DNA of 64,000 nt from Dicyema japonicum (GCA_011109175.1 RDEW01000008.1:815954-879953); one strand, 5' to 3'; shown: positions 1 to 12,672, counted from the stretch's first letter. The notes: generated by a model from the sequence alone, not told the origin. Numbers and translations: made by a program.

Positions 1-2360
1 ATTTTTAAATTATTTTCCGTGTTTTGCCAGCCAACAGTTGGTTTCATTTTCTTTGTAAAATATTGATGGATATTTCGATGTGGGCACAGATTTGAATGTT
101 TTGTGTACTTTTTCGAAACAAAAACTAACATAACGAGAATGATTTTTACATTACAGCAATATGACTTGAAGATTTTATGGACATGTGAATGCTGGATTAG
201 ACCACTCTTTGTGTGAAAGGATTTAACTTTCTTTCTCTATGTTTTTATATATTACTTCGAGCTGAGTTTTGTGTACTTAATAGGCTACTTCTATGATTTG
301 CATGTTTTATAATGTAATTTCGCGTGGATGCTGAGTTTTGATTTTGTTGTCGGGTTTTTTCGTCATTTTGAAATATAATAATGAAATTGAGAATTTATTG
401 TTTTTTATTCGTCCAGATGAGAATATCTCAGTAATCGCAAATATTTTTAATATTGCTTTTTGTCTTGGTTTGGGTGTATTTGATAATTCTATTTTGAATG
501 CAACATTATCAGTAATGTAGTTGATTAAAGATGATATATTTAGGTTTTTCATAATTTGTCACGTAAAGGTTGACAAATTAATAGAGAAACTGCAAATTAA
601 TAGAGAAACTGTAAATAACAATTTTTAACAGCCAAAGTAGCATTTTTATTTCACATCTAAGATTTAAAAAATAATAAGTTTTTATAAAATTTATTTATTA
701 AGAATGAAATAGTCATTCTATTTTATGTTTTAAAACTTCGATCTTTAGAGAGAATCTTTGATACTATCGAAATAGCTCTTTCAACAGAAACAGAACTTGC
801 TCTCTAGTTCTTAAAGTTGCATAGACATATATGGTGGAAGACTTTTATTCGGATATTATATTATTTCCAAAATCCCAGTTATTTGAAGTTTTTGGCTAAA
901 TTCTGAAATACTCTCAATGTAAATTCCCGACATCAAACTAATGTGATTTTTTAAAGTACAATTTTGCATTAATATGATACATATCACATGAAAAATATAA
1001 GCATAGAACAATTTAAGTGAATTTCCGGCTAAAAATAATATTATATACCACTAGTCACATATCGCAAAATAAGGAGGCCGGGATTACCCGACGGCCATGT
1101 ATTCCCTTTTAATTTGTCGGTGATTATTGATTTTAAATAAAAAAGTATTAAAGAAGGTGAATATTTTAATTTAAACAAAAAAGTTACAATCTATGTTGAC
1201 TACAAACTCTGAATATTTCTTGCATAAAAATGGCTTTATATGTTTGTGCCCAGCCATCAACCAACAAATATAATTAACACGTGTCTTGTTTTTTTATTAA
1301 CCCAAAATCACCAACAGTTAATTAAAGGAATTAATTAATTAGGTGATTCCTATAAACTCTGAAGAAACTACTTAACTTTTCCCGATGTTGGACTTTTGAT
1401 CCAGCACGGCTACGGATTGGGCGGGGAGGAACGAGTATCTGGTAAGATGTCACGAAGACACTTGTTTTTTTAATTTAATGAATCATCCCAACTTGTAGTT
1501 GGCAGAACTTGTCATTTCGGGAATGCGATAGTGGGAACATGATACACTAACCGTTTACTACCATCAATTCACTCAAACACTATAATCGAGATATGGACAT
1601 CAGCCTTCTCAGTCAAAATTCTCCAACGAAAAATAAAGCTATTAGAAACTAGAATGAGAATGATATGAAAAAAATAGTAAAAAATATTAATTATTTTAAT
1701 AATTTATTCGATTTAATATTTAAATAATAGAATTTAAATTTTAAATCCACGCTTTTAAGTGTCACTTGTACTTTCTTTAGTGGCCATTTTGAAAACATTC
1801 TGGTCAATCCGGAAAGTAACATAATATTGCCAATTTCGGATCATGGCATACATTTAAGATGAACTTAAATGTTTTATATGATGATTTGATAGGGACATAT
1901 GAGTTATAATGATTTCCCATCTTTCTGATAAACTTACTATATATTGCTATTGTGTTTAAAATTTTTCTGTTTTTTAAATAAAATATCAACATATATTGGG
2001 TTCGTTCTTTCTAGAATTTTCTTACTAAGTTCTCCACGTGGTGTTAGCTAAGAATTTGTGAAGTGTTTAATCAACTTTCTACCAATAAATTTATTCTTCG
2101 TTAACAAAAGGTAATCATTCCGTTTATTGACAATTTAATTCCTAAAAAGGACACAAATGCCTTTCCAGTTTTAGACTTAAACATTCCGAAATTATGTTAC
2201 CCTCATAATTGGGACACACAGAAGTGTTGAGGTTGTATGTTTAATCTCGACGGGGATTTTATCATCGTCGATGTGGATCCCAACACTTTGATCGAGAATT
2301 GATTTATGCGCTGCTTCCATCAGATCTTCTAGCAATAAGACACGCGAACTTAATCTCCTT
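1..2360. other. AT-rich DNA, no gene recognised
   Basis: Only short open frames without recognisable motifs are present, and no series of exons joined by 20-30 base introns could be assembled. Composition is strongly AT. A decayed, unrecognised mobile element cannot be excluded. Confidence 0.5.
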
Positions 2361-2700
2361 AGTGAACCTAGGGATGTTAGATAGGAATGAGCCAAATCTA
2401 AATTCGAATCTGTCATGCCCAAATTGGATGGCCTCTATTTTAAGGAGAAATAACCATTCTTTAAATTAAAATGGCAGAAATCTATCCGAAATAAAGCAGT
2501 CCTTACACGATGATCTATTTAAGAGATCAACCCTTACACGACATAGTAACAAGTTAATATAGAAGACCATAATGTTTTTATTTTGTTGTCGCACAACATT
2601 TAACTGAGATCTATTCAGACAGTCACTAAATCTATAGATTGTATTGTTTCAAATTGACTATTATTGAATCAACATCTTAGAAGAAGCAAGCGTAAGATCG
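2360..2700 (+). repeat. Dispersed repeat, copy 1
   Basis: This stretch is similar over about 270 bases to 5860-6135 in the same orientation. Shared blocks include GATGTTA, TTCGAATCTGTCA, GCCCAAATTGGA, AGAGATCAACCCTTACACG, ACATAGTAACAA and TGTCGCACAACATTTA. Copy 1 carries an extra ACACGATGATC-type segment. No coding potential is evident. It is probably a non-autonomous mobile element. Confidence 0.7.
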
Positions 2701-3335
2701 GGCGAGGACGTCTTGTCGTTTGCTTTATAAGGAGTCCTTGTATGAATATAGGGTTGTTTAATATCACAAGATTATTCAGGTTCAATAGTAAGTGGATTTC
2801 CTGGAGTCTTCCGGTTGGTTTTTGAATTCTTCGCGTTCAGGTCTCCACATAAAAACAGGTTATTGGTATGGTCGATATCTGGCAGTGAAAAATGGAACTA
2901 TCGAGTAGGATTTGGTTACAGGAACCTGTAAGAATTTTCCAAAGCAAAAGAATTAGCAACAGAAACACAAATTTAGTATTTATAATATAATTGAATAATC
3001 AGCAATTAGAGTATTAATTTCCTCTTTTTGGAAATTGGGAAGTCTGATTTCAGTTCGCTGATCTAATGTATTCTATTTTGGAGACGGGGGAGTTACCTTC
3101 CTAACGTCGATTTTCAACTATTCGATTAACCAAAATGTGATACCGTTATTATGGACACAGGCACTAATACGGCCAATACTGAAACCTAGAAGACCAAAAT
3201 ATGACCAGCGTCTTTTAGACTGACGTCATTACTATGTTCCATGTAAAAAATCCTGGAGAGGCTTGTGCTCGGGAGAATAAAAGAATTTTTAGCAGAGAGG
3301 CTTTTTCGACATGGATTCAAAAATGAGAGATCCAC

Positions 3336-4400
3336 ATCTATATAATTACAAACATTGATCGACTTCATTAGAGTCGGATTTTCAAAAAAGCCGAGACACT
3401 TAAAAACAGAGCTCTGCTCTATCGACATACATAAAGCTTTCTCGAGGAAGATTCTATCAAGAAAAATATTTCAATCGGAGATCCCAGGGAAGCTAAAGCT
3501 GCTTGCCTCGGAGGTCTGAAATCAATCTCACAACTCCTCCCCAACGGAGTCCTTAATACCTGCTCTGTTTAACCTCTTTCTGGCCGATTTTCCGACTTTT
3601 GAATCTGATAATGATGTTCTACTCTCCTATATGGATGATATTGTGTTGCTTTCGCAAGATCGGGACATCCAGAAGGCCACAGAAAAAATACAAATTAACC
3701 TGGACAGACTTAATGCCTGGATAATAGAAAACCGGCTCATGGTGAATGCAGAGAAGTCATCTACGTCCCTCTTTACCTCTGACAAAAGATTGGGAAGGAA
3801 GACAGTTACCTTGATGTTAAACAAAGTCGACATCCTTTTCACCAGATGTCAAAGGATCTTGGGTGTGACAATTTATACGCATTTCCGTTTGACATCACAC
3901 TTAAAATGTGAAAAGAAACTGAACGTATTGAAAAGTTTATAAAGAATATGGAAGTAGTACTCACCCAGTCTTAATGAACGTGTACAAACAGTACATAGAG
4001 CCATGTTTCTCATATGCATGCGCATCGTGGGGACCGTCCATATTTTGGACAAATATGAGGAAAATTGAGGAAATGCAAAAGAGGGCTTTCAGAGTAACGG
4101 AGCGTTGGATTTGTGAAGATCACCAAATCAGACCGACGCCTCTGGAGGCCCTTATAAGACTAGAGTCCAGATCACGGGAAGATGGCCCTGAAAAATCAGT
4201 CAGCCGTCCTGTACGTTCATACACGGGCACGAGTGAAGAACACCGGCAAAGATGAGGTCGTTGTTAGAATGCATCGGGATCATGCGATAATTAGTTTGGT
4301 TTTTTACCGTGGTCTTGGGTTGTTAAATAAATATGGTTGCAGTTTTTTCACAAATATCTTAGTACGTTTAGTTAGTTACCCCGACCACACTAATATGTAG
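3336..4400 (+). mobile_element. Non-LTR reverse transcriptase fragment, YMDD group
   Basis: A decayed pol-like frame. Near 3420 a motif A remnant reads SIDIHKAF. At 3555-3600 a damaged motif B region is followed by ALFNLFLADF, and at 3631 by SYMDDIVLLS, the catalytic YxDD box. The thumb follows (LNAWIIENRLMVNAEKS), then a stop and frameshift near 3940, and the C-terminal region at 3974-4255 (YKQYIEPCFSYACASWG, MQKRAFRVTERWI). This order is typical of jockey-like LINEs. The 5' end, including any endonuclease, is missing. Related tails lie at 5380-5690 (plus) and 58800-59271 (minus). Several frame breaks make it inactive. Confidence 0.8.
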
Positions 4401-4569
4401 GGTCTTTGGTAAGCCAGCACAAACAGTCACAACTAGGACAATTATCGCCCTAAAATGCCATTTTTTGATTTTAAATGCAATAATTTGTTTGAGTTGCCAT
4501 AAATACCATTTTTAACTTTTAATTTTTTTTTAAATCAATAACAATTTATTGAAGAATAAAACCAAATAG

Positions 4570-4848
4570 TTAAAGGCTACTGGCTGCTCTCAGGATTGAG
4601 AGCGCATTTCCCCTTAAGATCTGTAAGGAGATGCGCTCAATGAGCCAGCCCTTTTCTCTGACATTTCTTTTCCTCTTAGCGACTAACGATCCAATTTTGT
4701 TGAGCAGGGCTAACGACCTGCTTCCTATGACTCCCGAAGTTTCGACTGCGACTGGTTCAAATGTGTAATGCTCGCCGAGGCATGTGTACTTCTTTGCTTT
4801 AAGTATTTCTGCTTTCTCTGCAACTGAGCCTGGATTTGTCGCACTCAT
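4570..4848 (-). mobile_element. C-terminal tail of a PHD-RT non-LTR element
   Basis: An open frame contains TFEPVAVETSGVIGSRS followed by LIERISLQILRGNALSIL. The pair VPVAVET...G and RIS(I/L)xIxRGNA is a known C-terminal signature of a non-LTR pol family whose upstream part reads HPLSCRRSAGRxPRH (compare 63033-63490). Only the 3' end survives. It faces another 3' tail of the same kind at 4910-4990. Confidence 0.7.
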
Positions 4849-4909
4849 TGTAATATTGGAAGGGAGAAGCTATCTACGCAGGTGGCATCCCAGGCCACTT
4901 TTAATTAAT

Positions 4910-4990
4910 TATTTAAGATTGCAGCTGTCCGCGGAAACGCTTACTCCTTAATGTTAGCAGCCGCTCTCCCCCATAGTTAATAAATAATAT
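4910..4990 (+). mobile_element. 3' tail of a PHD-RT element, opposite orientation
   Basis: The plus strand reads IAAVRGNAYSLMLAAALPHS then stops, matching the RGNA end of the neighbouring minus-strand tail. The same sequence occurs inverted at 15880-15965. The two tails at 4570-4990 point towards each other. Confidence 0.6.
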
Positions 4991-5275
4991 TTTATCGTTA
5001 AATAAATGAATTAATCATTCTAATAAGCCTTCCCATATTTTCGGAAAACCCCGGTAACCTTCATCTGAGGATTTGGTCAGAGAAGATAGGAACGTAATTC
5101 AGATACAATTTTAATAATTTCGGAAGATTCTGGGAGTAATATTCGGCTGCTTTTAGTCAGCTTCCCCATCTTGTGAGAACACCTTAGGGTAGATTTCCTA
5201 TTTGTGAGAACATTTCACAGCGTCTTTTGTTTTTCATCGTGGCAGCCTTTAAAGAAGAAATCAGGTTACAACATC

Positions 5276-5345
5276 TGTGAAGTAGATTTTATTCTTTGTG
5301 TAATAGGTGTGAAACAAAAGTGACGTGGAAAAGATTTGGAAGATC
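5276..5345 (+). repeat. Short repeat shared with 15570-15635
   Basis: The segment GTGAAGTAG.ATTTTATTC through AAAAGTGACGTGGAAAAG recurs almost unchanged at 15570-15635. Here it lies directly before an RT tail; there it lies beside a decayed Tc1 element. Origin unknown. Confidence 0.6.
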
Positions 5346-5379
5346 AAAAAGCATTCTGTTTTGAGCACTGTATATTAAC

Positions 5380-5690
5380 AATTTATTGAACCATGCATCT
5401 CTCATGCATGTGGTATATGGGGCCCATTCATCTTTTGGACGAATGTCTTGAAGATCGAGGCTAGCCGGAAAAGAGCCTCCAAAATCACGGAACGCTGGAT
5501 TTCTGGAGAGTTCCAGCCACCAATTCCTCTTGAAGGCTTGATAAGAGTTAACCATGGAACGCGCCGTCGTGATTGCGAAGGTTTAGTCACTCGCCCGATA
5601 CGTGCTTGTGTAGGGTCGAGGAAAGAGCATCGAGCCAAAATGAGGTCCCTGCTTGAGCGTGCTGGTTATTATTATTAAATTATATTTAAT
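5380..5690 (+). mobile_element. RT C-terminal tail, YMDD group, second copy
   Basis: The translation KRASKITERWISGEFQ, IPLEGLIRVN and VTRPIRACVGSRKEHR aligns residue by residue with the end of the 3336-4400 element (KRAFRVTERWICEDHQ, PLEALIRLES, VSRPVRSYTG). One frame change near 5450 separates the upstream ASCMWYMGP-type block. It is a 5'-truncated LINE copy, as expected from aborted target-primed reverse transcription. Confidence 0.7.
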
Positions 5691-5756
5691 TGCTTAGTTT
5701 GTGTAACCGTGGTCTCTGGTGTTATTATTATTATTAAATTATATTTAATTGCATTT

Positions 5757-5856
5757 TATTGCGATTCGTGGAACCTTCCACCTGGTGAACAGCAGCGAGA
5801 ATCGAACAAGTGACCTAAGTCACTTTGCCCGACACCTAACCACTATGTCACCTGGC
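5757..5856 (-). repeat. tRNA-derived SINE-like copy
   Basis: On the minus strand an A-box-like stretch (ACATAGTGGTTAGGTGTCGGG) is followed about 30 bases later by a B-box-like GTTCGATTCTCG, then CTGCTGTTCACCAGGTGGAAGGTTCC and an A/T-rich tail. The cloverleaf is not well paired, so this is not a tRNA gene. The B-box part and the following bases resemble 43575-43665. Confidence 0.55.
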
Positions 5857-6135
5857 TAACCTGAGGATGTTAAATAGGAGTTAGCCAATATCTATATTCG
5901 AATCTGTCAAGCCCAAATTGGAGGACCTATACCTTAAAGAGAAATAACAGTTTTTATATTAAAATGACAGAGGTCGATTCAAAAGAGATCAACCCTTACA
6001 CGACATAGTAACAACTTAATATAGGATAGACTATAATGTTTATATATTCTTGTCGCACAACATTTATCCTAGATCTAGTCAAACAGACATGAAATCCGTA
6101 GATTTCTTGTGTCAAATTAACGATTATTTCAATCA
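5857..6135 (+). repeat. Dispersed repeat, copy 2
   Basis: Second copy of the repeat at 2360-2700, same orientation, with about 30 bases missing in its middle relative to copy 1. No coding content. It is followed by 440 bases of AT-rich DNA leading to the RB-like gene. Confidence 0.7.
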
Positions 6136-6580
6136 AGTTAATCAAAGTCCAATAAGATGGCCTCGAGACTGAAAATCCTATCCTGTAGCCGAATCTGGAC
6201 GACGCTTACTTTGTCAACAATTGACAAGGGTTAAAAGTAAATCGGTAACCAAACTTGTTAGCAACAAAAATTAAGGCCGTTAAAAATCGAATATAAAGAG
6301 AACACAAAATACAATCACACAAATTAAATTTAAAATTTAAATTTATAAATTAAAAATATTCTTATTTATTAAATAAAAATTCACACAAAACTTACTGACA
6401 TTATTTTTTCAAATTTCTAGCCAAAGTTCAATTAACTCACAAAATAATCAAAGTCGATGCTTAAATAAAAAAATATTTTATTAAAAATAATAGAATTAAC
6501 AAAGACTTTTTATTAAGAAAAATACATTTCCAAACACTGAATTTTTCTAATCGTGTGCTGTTGTGCTTAAAATACGGAAA
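6136..6580. other. Upstream region of the RB-like gene
   Basis: Very AT-rich between 6280 and 6540. No transposon ends or open frames seen. It probably holds the promoter and 5' leader of the gene starting at 6581, but no motif can be assigned. Confidence 0.4.
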
Positions 6581-9236
6581 ATGACGGCAGAAGTGGCTGA
6601 GAATGATTATATGAAGGAAATGACTAAATTAAAACAGAAACTGGATATACCCTGCTACGATAAGTGCATTAATCTATTTTCAAGACTCATCGGCAAATTC
6701 TCGAATGAGGTGGACTTTGTTGCTCTATTTTAGGGAAAAATTAACTGTTGTTGTGCCTCCTCCATTTTTATAACCCTCAAATCGGCCTTAAACGATAATA
6801 AGAGGAGGTTCAGCATCAAAGAGCTCCTGAAGGCTGCAGAAATTAAGTATTTTGTTTCCTCACTGTCTAGTCTGTCGTCGTTTTTGTTAACGACCGTTCA
6901 GTTTGTCACCATGGATGGATGTTTGGGGATGAAGGATGTTGTCCACGGAGTTTACAAGACAACCATCGTTGGTGTCCTTTTACACTACGACTATCAATTC
7001 TACGGCAACAAACTAGTCAGTTTTCTCTCAGAAAAGCGACATTTCAGCACATGGAAGACTAACAGCAGGTTGTACTTTTTTTATTATGAAGGTCCTCGAA
7101 CGAGGACCTGCTGAAATTTGGGTGGACGTTGATTTGCCATTACCGGGGTTTGTGCAGTTTTTATTGTTAGAGTTGAGCCGACTGACAGCTCTGAGTTACC
7201 CCAAGAGTTTCATTTTGATGTCCTGTGTTTTCTATTTGTTGTACCTTGGAGTCTCCACTCAGGAGGAAGGGGTCCTCAACCTCGATGACTTAGATGAGGG
7301 GACAAGACTGGAACCTTTCATAAGATTAATGGGAGACAATTTCGACCTCTCCCAACTCAGGGAGTTCAATGTCCATAGTTTCCGTCCCTATTTGAACTCC
7401 CGCTTGAAGGAACAGACTCTTACCTCAATTTCCGACAAAGCCGCAGGAATACTGCATTCTTCCCTCTTTGAGAGGAATAAGTTCTCTCTTAACTTTAATA
7501 CAGGAAGTCCATCGACTCCCAGTACGAGATGTTGGTCATCCAGAACTTTAGTTTTGATGGAAGGATTTTTATGACTCCCAATTCGGATCTGATGGGGGAT
7601 TTGGACATCTTTTGTCATCTCGTCCAGGTTTTTAGACCACGTGTATTATAGTCATCTTGCTTGGACTCTCAGAACTGCGAAAAAGTATTAGAACTGATTG
7701 AAGGGACTCGTCCTTCTCCCTCCTCTGCTGTATTAGATATCATTAGGTGGTTTATGTGGTAATTCCAGTCTCCGGGATAATTCTATCGTAAAAATGATCA
7801 TACAGGTGGTGGATAAACTCGAGGACCGGTTTAACTGTAGTTTGACAGCGGTCTGCTGTAGATTTTATTATAGTCGGGACTGGGAGATGAAATGAGCACG
7901 TGTGTAAGTGACCTAAATGTAGTGAAGAGGTTGTTCTATTATCTATTCCAAACCACGTTCATGTATGAGTACAAGTTGGCTGAATCCGCTGACCAAAACT
8001 CTGATTTTTGGGTTTTTTGGTGAATTATTCAGTTTCTCTGGTACAACCCAGTCATTGTGAAATGTATATTCGCTGCTGCAACCAACGTGGTCCTGTTGTG
8101 CTTCCACGTGGACAAGTACCTCGTTTTGTGAGCTTAGACCGATTTCGTGGATTCTGGAAATCTGTGAGATCGAGTCTTTCGACTTTGTGAAAGTGATTGA
8201 GGGACTCATCAGGGCTGATCAGAACAGTCACGGGTCGATGAACAGCTACATGATCCGACAACTTATTATGGTGGTCTAGGACTTATTTGGCAGATTGAGG
8301 AAGTCATGCTGGGATATTACACGTGGCTTCCGGATTCTAAGGTTTGGACCGACGTCTGTCAGGGATCTCTCATACAGATTCCGCCTGCAGTCGATGTAGT
8401 CGTTGTGGTGATGTTATAGGTGTTCTATCCAAATCAGATCAGCAGTTTCGGTTTATTGGTGGTTGTATGATAGAGAGGAAGAGTGGAGAACCGAAACAGT
8501 TGAAAAGAGGGGGGTCCATCGGGATATTTCTACGTAAGGTCTACTTCATGGCCACCACGCGGATAACTGATCTCACGGGTCTCCTGGATCTCCCGAAGGA
8601 CACGATTCAGTTTGTCTGGTCAGTCTTTCAACATTGTCTTCTACACTTTCCCACCATTCTTATTGGAAGGAATGTCGATCACATCATCCTCTGCTCTTTC
8701 TATGGGGTGATTCGTCTGTTTAAGTACAGCCTGAAGTTTAAGGATATTCTTGGTATGTACAAGTTATGCAATTGGTCAACAAATGACGTTGTTGTGATAG
8801 TAATATCCTAGATATCGTTTAATGTTCTGCTGACTGAAGTGAGTCCTTCTATCTTTGGAGAGAGTGATTGTTGCTTTGGGGACATAATAATGTACTACAA
8901 TAGTTTGTTTCTCCCAAAAATGATGAAATATTTGAATTCACTGTTGGATAAGGTTTGTTTTTGACTAAGGTGACAGGAGTGTGATCTTTATCCCATCCCT
9001 TTGCTGGCAGCCTTCACTTCCCCAGTGAAGGTGATTCGTCCCAAGCATATATTTCTCTCCCCCCATAAACCGGTAAATGATTGTTCGTCGCATGATTACT
9101 CATATATTATTAATAAGAGTCCAGCGAAGGTGAGTATATGATGTAATCGTAGGATTTGCACTCTATTAATGAGATGCTTCGTGGGAATTCTCATCAGATT
9201 AGGAGAAAACTTAGAATGAATGATAAAGATGATTAA
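6581..9236 (+). CDS. RBL1: Retinoblastoma-family pocket protein (p107/p130-like)
   Basis: RB-family proteins bind E2F and restrain S-phase entry in the nucleus. Seventeen exons joined by sixteen GT-AG introns of 21-24 bases give an unbroken 763-residue frame; the introns start at 6710, 6847, 7069, 7148, 7481, 7628, 7747, 7851, 8012, 8116, 8271, 8399, 8451, 8791, 8953 and 9130. Similarity to p107 runs the whole length. The N-terminal domain has FSIKELLKAAEINLSSF and NEDLLKFGWTLI. Pocket A (about residues 310-520) has PISWILEICEIESFDFVKVI and IEEVMLGYYTWLPD. Pocket B (about 545-690) has GSIGIFLRKVYFMA, VDHIILCSFYGV and GDIIMYYNSLF. The C-terminus keeps HIFLSPHK and NKSPAK. At 763 residues it is shorter than vertebrate p107, mainly in the spacer. 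ATG at 6581 is the first in frame. The RB family is certain; the p107/p130 branch rests on the SPHK and SPAK motifs. Confidence 0.93.
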
Positions 9237-11155
9237 TTTTATTGATCTCTCTTATTTGAATGGTGTATATTCTATTATTATTCGCACTATATTTGATATG
9301 TTTTTTAGTAGTAAGGGACATATCACTGGTGGAAAGAACTGATGATGTGAAAAGAGGGCTGAGGAACTAAGGGCTTTGTGATGAATGAATTTTTTTTTAT
9401 TGGCAACAATCGAATTAACTGTCATCGTTCACTTGTTGATGCAAATTTATTCCAATTTTTGGCAGGGCTGAATTCAAGAGGAATGTCGGTATATCCGAGA
9501 CGTACTTACCTTAGAAACTTCGTCCTCTTGAATTTGCCATTTTGTTAATGGGATTGCTATAATTTGTGATGTTTTGGATCCCAAAGTTCTCTATGACTTT
9601 CCAGTAACAATCACAATTGTTTAACATAAAATGGTGTAATTCTCATATAAGGGATTTATAGAGTAATGTGCCCTTGTTCCTCTTTAAGACAAAAATGTAA
9701 AGAAGGACCTAGAATCTTCATTGGTTCAATGGGAGCACTCGTACGCACAACAAACTGATGAACTTACCGAGTCGTGCAAAACAAGCCCTCACGAAGGGCG
9801 TGGAGAATCACACAGTTGACGTTGTTAATTGCGGAATTGAGATCACTTTGTCACAGTCAGACATACAACACTTGCAATGACTGATCCAACCAGGAGGTAG
9901 AGCGTGGTGGTTGGTTCTCAAATTAATTTTTCAAAGTGGTATTGGGATTCCTATTATAAGTAAAAAACTAAGTTTATGCGAATTTTGATAAGTTTTTTTT
10001 GACAAAATCGTATCTATGTAGGTCAATAATTTCAGAAATTCGTAATAAATGTTGAATTTAACAGATTTTGAGGTTAAATAAGCTATTGAACCGAGGATCT
10101 CGGGAAAACCGAGTTCACTTAGTCGGGTATTTCTTTCTCATCGTGTCGTATAAATCCTAATTAGGATTTTCTTGAGACAGACAAGGCGAATGAACTCGGA
10201 AACCGATTCGACAGGAGTTTAGTGACCTCAAAGTAGATAATCGCTATTTAAGTCTTTCCAACTCTTCGGGGTCAATACGATTCTAAACATAGATAATTTC
10301 TTCTCTAAAACTCGATCAGTGACTTAATTCGCGGACATTAACAGAACAAGGAAGAGGACTATATTAGTTGATAAGGATCTTTAGTGCGAGAGAGTTACGT
10401 CACGTGCTTAACTTCCAACCAGCTAATCGATATCTCTTACAATTGCACATAATTGATATTACATAAGTACTTTCAGGTGAACTTTATAGCCTCTTCCTTG
10501 CTCTTTGATTGGTAACCAGTGATATCATGGAGCCATGGCGGTTCCTGCTTTAGACATCAATTCCAGTGTTTTGGGTCATTATTTAGTACAAGTTAACATT
10601 TGGCTTGCACAAAAGCAGATCTTTCTTTGTCTGGACCCCCAGGACTCGATTTGAAAGTTAAGGATGCCACATATTAACGAAACTCAAGAAGCGAATCAGC
10701 TGTGGATTTCATTCCTACATAGCTACCTACCTAGTCGAAAAATTCCGTTCTGCTCTGTTCCTTCTTCAAATCCTAAGAGGGGTCAGTCGATCCACCTATT
10801 TCAGGAGACATCCATAGCCTAGCCATCATCCAAAAAAGATTTATCCATTCGCTATTCCATTAGATGAATTCCCAAAATGATTGATATGCATGAAGCTTGA
10901 ACAGGATGCGTTTCACACCGACAGGAAAAACTGGACATGCCCTAATTAGCAAACATCCCCCAAGAGGGTTGGGAGCTCGAATCATTGGTGGTCGGGCTTA
11001 TAAAATAAATAGGGAAGCTGTAAAATTTAATTATTATTTTTTAATTATATTTTCTCAATAATTAAATAATAAGATTATATTACTAAGAAGCATTAATATA
11101 AATTGAATTTTAATGAGGTTATTTGCGATTTAATTTAAGTCAGTGCTGAGTAAAG
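9237..11155. other. Intergenic region, no gene recognised
   Basis: No conserved frame was found. Around 10895-10985 the text GCGTTTCACACCGACAG...GGACATGCC is shared with 13555-13610, marking a dispersed repeat. The last 150 bases before the AMPK gamma start are AT-rich. Confidence 0.45.
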
Positions 11156-12672
11156 ATGGAAAAATCAAAAAAGTCGAGATTTAAAGTGACGAAGGTGCAT
11201 CAGAGTGAGGAAAAAACCATGTCCCAAAAGGGCGAAGACCTATTGAAGGTGATATCTTCTGTAAAGGATGCTAAAGATTGTTATGGCACATGGGATGATA
11301 ATGTAGCGATTTTATATCCAAAACCACAGTTATATAGCAGTTTGTCAAAAAAACCGATTCAAACTCAACTGATATGTCAACGAAAACATGGAATGAGGGG
11401 ATAAGATCAGTTAACTGGAAGAAACTCCACACAGACGTGTCCGCCTCCAACATTCACAAGAGTTCCTCGCTCACTCGGGTCTCTCAATTTTTCAAGAGAC
11501 GAATGTCCAAACAATACTGCAAATACTGCGGACATTTGGTAGGGTTCTTCACTAATTGATAGCATGCCTCCGGTACCTGCCGTTCGGGATCCCTCAGTCT
11601 GCTCACTGGTGCCCACATACACCGTACTGGTCACATATAACCTTTAGCTCAACAACTTTTCCCCTATTTTCTTCAAAGTCACAGTATTTACGACCTGATG
11701 CCAATTAACAGCAAAGTTGTGGTTATGAGCACAAGTCTCGAAGTAAGCTCATCCTTATTTCAGATCATTCATGCTATATCTGCTATTTTGAACAACTCCA
11801 TTCGATCTCTTTTTCTCTATGACCCGATCAAGGACGGACTCGTGGGTAATCGGTCTCCTTTTATTTTTAGGGATATTGACCCTGACTGATCTGTTCAACT
11901 TCTACAAGAGAATCGTAAAGGATCAGTCTTTTGACTTTACTATCTTCGAAAAAACCACAATCCGGACCTGTCTTGGTTATGTTGGGTTAGCTGACTATAG
12001 AAACCCTTTGGGGGGATGATTTGCCCGATCTTCTCAGAGTTAGTCCGGATTTGACTTTATTTGACGGAGTATTTCAACTTATGAACTCTCTCTGTCATCG
12101 ACTCCCAGTAATGACCAGGGATAACAATATCCTCTACGTATTCACGTACAAGCGAGTCCTTAGATTCCTCTATTATTCAGTTTGTGTGTTTAATAATCCA
12201 AGACTGTGGGGAAAAGCGTCCCCGGTACCATGTACCATTCAATGCAGCAGATTGGGGTCGGCACATTTGGTGGACTCATAACAGTGGATGCTAACAGTCC
12301 TCTGAAGGCTGTTCTGGATGCTCTTGAGAACAAGAAAATATCAGCAGTTCCCCTGATTGACGATAAAGGGAGATTGATTGGGCAGCTGTCGAAACTTGAT
12401 ATCCTCATTTTATCAATGAGATTATCTGTTTTCTCTCCCGACGACATTACCGCACTGCATGCCTTGGATATCATCATGAAAGTTTGGTTTGTTGTGAACC
12501 TCAGGTAGAGCCGAGAAGGCTGGTGATGTGCAAGAGATCGGACACGTTCATTAACGTGTGGGAGAAGATGTTGCAACTGCAGGCAAGCAGGGCCTTTTTT
12601 ATTGACGAACATCGCAGGTTGATTGGAGTGGTCTCTGTGTGTGACATTGTCAACCACCTGACATTTGGATGA
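11156..12672 (+). CDS. PRKAG: AMP-activated protein kinase gamma subunit
   Basis: The gamma subunit senses AMP/ATP in the AMPK trimer through four CBS repeats. Nine exons give 437 residues. Introns: 11303-11340 (38 bases, least certain), 11539-11562, 11624-11647, 11743-11763, 11846-11870, 11976-12000, 12180-12202 and 12482-12504; total coding length is a multiple of three. CBS1 (about 145-205): SHSIYDLMPINSKVVVMST, GILTLTDLFNFY. CBS2 (about 235-290): HRLPVMTRDNNILYVFTYKR. CBS3 (about 305-370): KISAVPLIDDKGRLIGQLSK. CBS4 (about 385-437): FFIDEHRRLIGVVSVCDIV. The ligand-contacting Asp at the end of CBS1, CBS3 and CBS4 is kept. The N-terminal ~140 residues are basic and low in similarity, longer than in human gamma-1. 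The start at 11156 is the first ATG; 11374 is an alternative. Confidence 0.93.

Noticed and set aside
3631-3942. YMDD box as evidence for a retrovirus-like or LTR element
   Set aside because: Surrounding motifs and the tail match jockey-like non-LTR elements; no protease, RNase H or LTRs are visible.
5757-5856. tRNA gene
   Set aside because: A- and B-box-like blocks exist but acceptor and anticodon arms do not pair, and related copies occur elsewhere; read as SINE.
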